Shown here: in pieces, positions 33,217 through 35,396 of the stretch
How the letters are laid out: each line of letters starts with the position of its first letter
How positions within the stretch are numbered: position 1 is the first letter of the stretch
Origin: an uncultured Geobacter sp.
Lineage (GTDB): Bacteria; Desulfobacterota; Desulfuromonadia; Geobacterales; DSM-12255
Length of the DNA: 35,396 nt
Direction of reading: 5' to 3'
Assembly (NCBI GenBank): GCA_937860145.1
Contig: CALMBF010000129.1
Span: 1-35,396, forward strand
The notes under the pieces: generated by a model
What the model was told of the DNA's origin: nothing
Seen by the model: only the letters and a program-made list of their open reading frames with translations
Database searches by the model: none
Position numbers and translations under genes: made by a program

Positions 33217-34620
33217 TTACCTCTCGCCCATCAGTGCCACCCGGCCCGGTTCTCCCCCCAGGTCGAGCTCGTCCTCGACCCGGTAGTCCGCCAGGTTGAC
33301 GACCTGCAGCGAATGCCGGCGGGCGTTCCCCACGTACAGCCTGTTCTCCTCGCCGTCAATGGTCAGGTAGCCGGCACTCCCGCCGATGCTGATCGTTGCC
33401 AGCCTGGTGAAGGAGAAGGGCTCATAGACCTCGGCCTGGGCGTCATGCCGTTTCCCGGCGTAGACCAGGTCGGTCAGGGGGTCCACTTTCAGGGAGGTCA
33501 TCCCCATCCCCACATACTGCCGCTGCTGCTGCGCCATGGTGACCGGGTTGTACACCGTCAGGTACGAGCCGAGGTCGTGGATCACGTACAGCTTGTCCCC
33601 GGCCCGGCTGAAGCTGCCCCGGGATGCCCCCGGTTCGGAGGGGACGGTGATCACGACCGACCGCCTCCCCACGTCGAGGACGGAGATCGTGGAGGCGAAC
33701 CCGTTGAACACGTAGGCCCGCTGGCCGGCGGGGTCGATGAGGATCGAGGAGGGGCCGTCCCCGACAGGGACCCGCGTGTTCTCGAAGTAGGAGAGGGGAT
33801 CGATGAAGCTGACCGTGTTGGAGCCGGGGTTGACCGAGAGCAGGGTCCTGCCGTCCGGGGTCAGGGCCAGTTCGGTCGGTCCATCCCCGGCGAGGAGCCG
33901 GATACGGCGCACCTCTTCGCCGGTGACGATGTCGATGACCGCGATGGCGTCCTCGCCGGACAGGGCCACGTAGGCGCGCTTGCGCTGCTGGTCGAACACC
34001 AGCCCCCGGGGCTCTTTCCCCGTGGCGATAACCCCGACCACCTGCCGGTTCTGCTTGTCGAACACGGTGATCGAGTTGGCCGCGGGAGTGGTGGCGTAGC
34101 CGGTCAGGCCGGCCACCGGCCGTCCGGGCATGCGTATGGTGAACATCGGCGCAAAGGAGAACCGTTGGCGCACCGACGTGGGATAGTCGAAGGTCAGGGT
34201 CAGGAGCTGGGCCTGCTGGCGACGGACCGTGAAGGGGAAATCAAGCAGGGTGGCTTCCGTGCCGGCCAACAGGGAGGCGTCCGCCTCGTCGGTTTTCAAC
34301 CGTGGTTTGCTCGCGCGCAGGGCCAGGCCACGGTACGTTCCGGGGGGGATGCGTCCCGATGCCAGGAATCGTTGCCTCCGGAGCTCGGGGCCGGCCAGGT
34401 CGTGGAGGGAGAGGTCCAGGGGGAATTCGGCGCCGTCCTCGCGGACCGCGGCGACGGAATCCAGGGTGAAGCTGAGCCGGTCGCTTTCCCGGGGGAAGGG
34501 CTGGAGATAGAGAACCAGCTCGCTCTCCTCGTTCAGGACGGGTTTGAGCATGGCCAACTGGGTCTGGCAACCGGTGAGAACCAGGAGGACAATCATGGTG
34601 AAAAACGTTCGTACGTGCAC
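33217..34620 (-). CDS. YVTN-type beta-propeller lipoprotein
   Basis: A 467-residue predicted lipoprotein with lipobox LTGC at Cys17 (signal peptide beginning with the GTG at 34620, AAGGGA ahead). Residues about 25-150 form a beta-rich domain (ELVLYLQPF, FTLDSVAAVRED, PPGTYRGLALRAS) similar to DUF4382-like carbohydrate or surface modules. Residues about 155-467 are a propeller with repeats such as SITVFDKQNRQVVGVI, AIAVIDIVTGEEV, NTVSFIDPLS and TISVLDVGRRSV. It is the first gene of the ten-gene unit and has no catalytic signature. A surface or outer-membrane scaffold is likely. The open frame extends far upstream, but that part lacks coding character and covers the terminator. Confidence 0.82.
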   Translation of the reverse strand: MHVRTFFTMIVLLVLTGCQTQLAMLKPVLNEESELVLYLQPFPRESDRLSFTLDSVAAVREDGAEFPLDLSLHDLAGPELRRQRFLASGRIPPGTYRGLALRASKPRLKTDEADASLLAGTEATLLDFPFTVRRQQAQLLTLTFDYPTSVRQRFSFAPMFTIRMPGRPVAGLTGYATTPAANSITVFDKQNRQVVGVIATGKEPRGLVFDQQRKRAYVALSGEDAIAVIDIVTGEEVRRIRLLAGDGPTELALTPDGRTLLSVNPGSNTVSFIDPLSYFENTRVPVGDGPSSILIDPAGQRAYVFNGFASTISVLDVGRRSVVITVPSEPGASRGSFSRAGDKLYVIHDLGSYLTVYNPVTMAQQQRQYVGMGMTSLKVDPLTDLVYAGKRHDAQAEVYEPFSFTRLATISIGGSAGYLTIDGEENRLYVGNARRHSLQVVNLADYRVEDELDLGGEPGRVALMGER

Positions 34621-34737
34621 AACGGATCCCTTGTATCTGCTCCTCGGGAAACAGTCCGGTCCATGGGGCGGACAATTGCATTTCATCGGTGCTGCACTGT
34701 TACGACTCACGGTGGCAAACCGGTGAGTTGGTGAGCG

Positions 34738-34769
34738 AAAAACGGGGGCTGACCCGCAGGCCAGCCCCC
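34738..34769 (-). terminator. intrinsic terminator after the right-hand OmcS-like gene
   Basis: On the minus strand GGGGGCTG-type arm (34769-34762 and 34751-34744) forms an 8-bp GC-rich stem with a ten-base loop and is followed by GTTTTT (34743-34738). A further hairpin GGTGCC/GGCACC lies at 34779-34798. It separates the right OmcS-like gene from the ten-gene unit, so a promoter should lie in 34621-34737, but none with good -35/-10 hexamers is visible. Confidence 0.85.
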
Positions 34770-34810
34770 CCTTTCGATGGTGCCTCAGCAGCGGCACCGT
34801 GCCACCAGGA

Positions 34811-35396
34811 TTAATCCTTGGCGTGGCACTTGTTGCAGAGCGACCGCTGGTAGGTGGCGAAGTTGGTTGCCGGACGGTCATAGAAGGTGGCCTGGATTTC
34901 GGCCTGGGTCTTGCCCTGGTTGTACTGGCCGTAGCCGCCTTCACCGGCAACGCCCGTGCCCGGGTAGGCACCGGCAACGGTGAGGAACTCGGCCTTGTTG
35001 TTCCAGCGGGTCATGCTGTCCCAGCCGGAGGCGTGGGCACGGTGGCAGGAGAGGCACATGACGTTGGAGTTGGCGTCGGCACCGGTGGTGACGGAGCCGT
35101 CGATGACCGCATGGCTAGCCAGCGCGGCGCGGTCCTTGGTCCCTTCCTCGAAGGGGACGAGGGAGGTGTAGGCGGTGCCGACCGAACCGGAGAAGTCGCC
35201 GGATTTCACGTAGGCGTTGTAGTTGCCGAGGATGGTGGCCCCGAGCTTGGAGTCGCTGCTGGCCGGGTGGATGAAGCTCGCGCCGCTGTCATAGTCGGCG
35301 GTGGAGTTGTGGATATTGGTGTGGCAGTTGGAGCACCACTCGGACATGCCGGTACCGTAGGCAACGCGGGTGTCGGTGGTCGTCTCTTTCCGGTTG
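34811..35396 (-). CDS. OmcS-like multihaem cytochrome, C-terminal part (cut by window edge)
   Basis: The visible 194 residues are the C-terminal part of a cytochrome whose start lies beyond the window. Three CxxCH sites are present (CSNCH, CLSCH, CNKCH) and the end is LCNKCHAKD, identical to my recollection of the OmcS C-terminus. Segments GMSEWCSNCH, YTSLVPFEEGT, MCLSCHRAHASGWDSMTRWN and YDRPATNFATYQRSLC align with the complete family member at 20973-22286 and with OmcS. If full length, it should have six haems. It is closer to OmcS than the left copy is, so this may be the main filament subunit. The gene ends at its own terminator. Confidence 0.88.
   Translation of the reverse strand, partial: NRKETTTDTRVAYGTGMSEWCSNCHTNIHNSTADYDSGASFIHPASSDSKLGATILGNYNAYVKSGDFSGSVGTAYTSLVPFEEGTKDRAALASHAVIDGSVTTGADANSNVMCLSCHRAHASGWDSMTRWNNKAEFLTVAGAYPGTGVAGEGGYGQYNQGKTQAEIQATFYDRPATNFATYQRSLCNKCHAKD

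Noticed and set aside
32539-34734. 731-codon + strand open frame opposite the barrel and propeller genes
   Set aside because: It spans two real genes and the leader, with no signal peptide or domain.
34621-34737. GEMM (c-di-GMP or cGAMP) riboswitch or sigma54 promoter ahead of the ten-gene cytochrome unit
   Set aside because: Such elements are known before Geobacter cytochrome genes, but neither the GEMM core nor a TGGCAC-N5-TTGC element is visible.

Overview
The window looks like chromosomal DNA of a Geobacter-type bacterium (Desulfuromonadota/Geobacterales). The reasons are the GC-rich code, several large c-type cytochromes packed with CxxCH haem sites, hexahaem proteins of the OmcS type, and a c-di-AMP riboswitch in front of a kup gene. 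This placement is by pattern recognition and no database was searched.

Left part (1-5861), housekeeping. A small PhnA-like zinc-ribbon gene runs rightwards and converges on a leftward block: ileS, lspA and a sensor histidine kinase with a periplasmic ABC-substrate-binding-like sensor. A clear sigma70-type promoter precedes ileS.

Middle part (5962-19223), a potassium island. Three different K+ uptake systems lie on the + strand. They are a KimA-type APC transporter (preceded by phased CTTGATAC repeats and a short upstream ORF), a complete Kdp system (kdpA, kdpB, kdpC, kdpD, kdpE with two extra small genes), and kup. The kup leader carries a strong promoter, a ydaO-type c-di-AMP riboswitch, an intrinsic terminator and a hairpin over the ribosome binding site. 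A ~200-bp element with terminal inverted repeats separates the KimA-type gene from kdp. The expected logic is transcriptional induction of kdp by KdpDE at low K+ and shut-off of kup by c-di-AMP at high K+.

A membrane-anchored NERD-domain protein (19227-20810, - strand) sits between the potassium island and the cytochrome region.

Right part (20910-35396, all - strand), an extracellular electron transfer cluster. Transcribed right to left, it starts with the C-terminal part of an OmcS-like cytochrome cut by the window edge, then a terminator. Next come ten closely spaced genes: a YVTN beta-propeller lipoprotein, an outer-membrane beta-barrel with a discoidin-like insert, an LpoB/CsgG-like lipoprotein, a second CsgG-like lipoprotein with two such domains, a tandem SurA/PpiC-type isomerase, a 26-haem cytochrome, a 16-haem cytochrome, an NHL beta-propeller protein, a Sel1-repeat protein, a small lipoprotein and a second, complete OmcS-like hexahaem cytochrome (eleven genes counting this last one), closed by a strong terminator. 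OmcS is the subunit of a known cytochrome nanowire, so this block is a good candidate for a filament production and export locus: chaperone, outer-membrane channel, periplasmic electron carriers and filament subunit together. The role of the CsgG-like lipoproteins and the barrel in filament export is inference.

The only gene-free stretch longer than 300 bases is 8073-8456, which holds the inverted-repeat element and the kdp promoter region.
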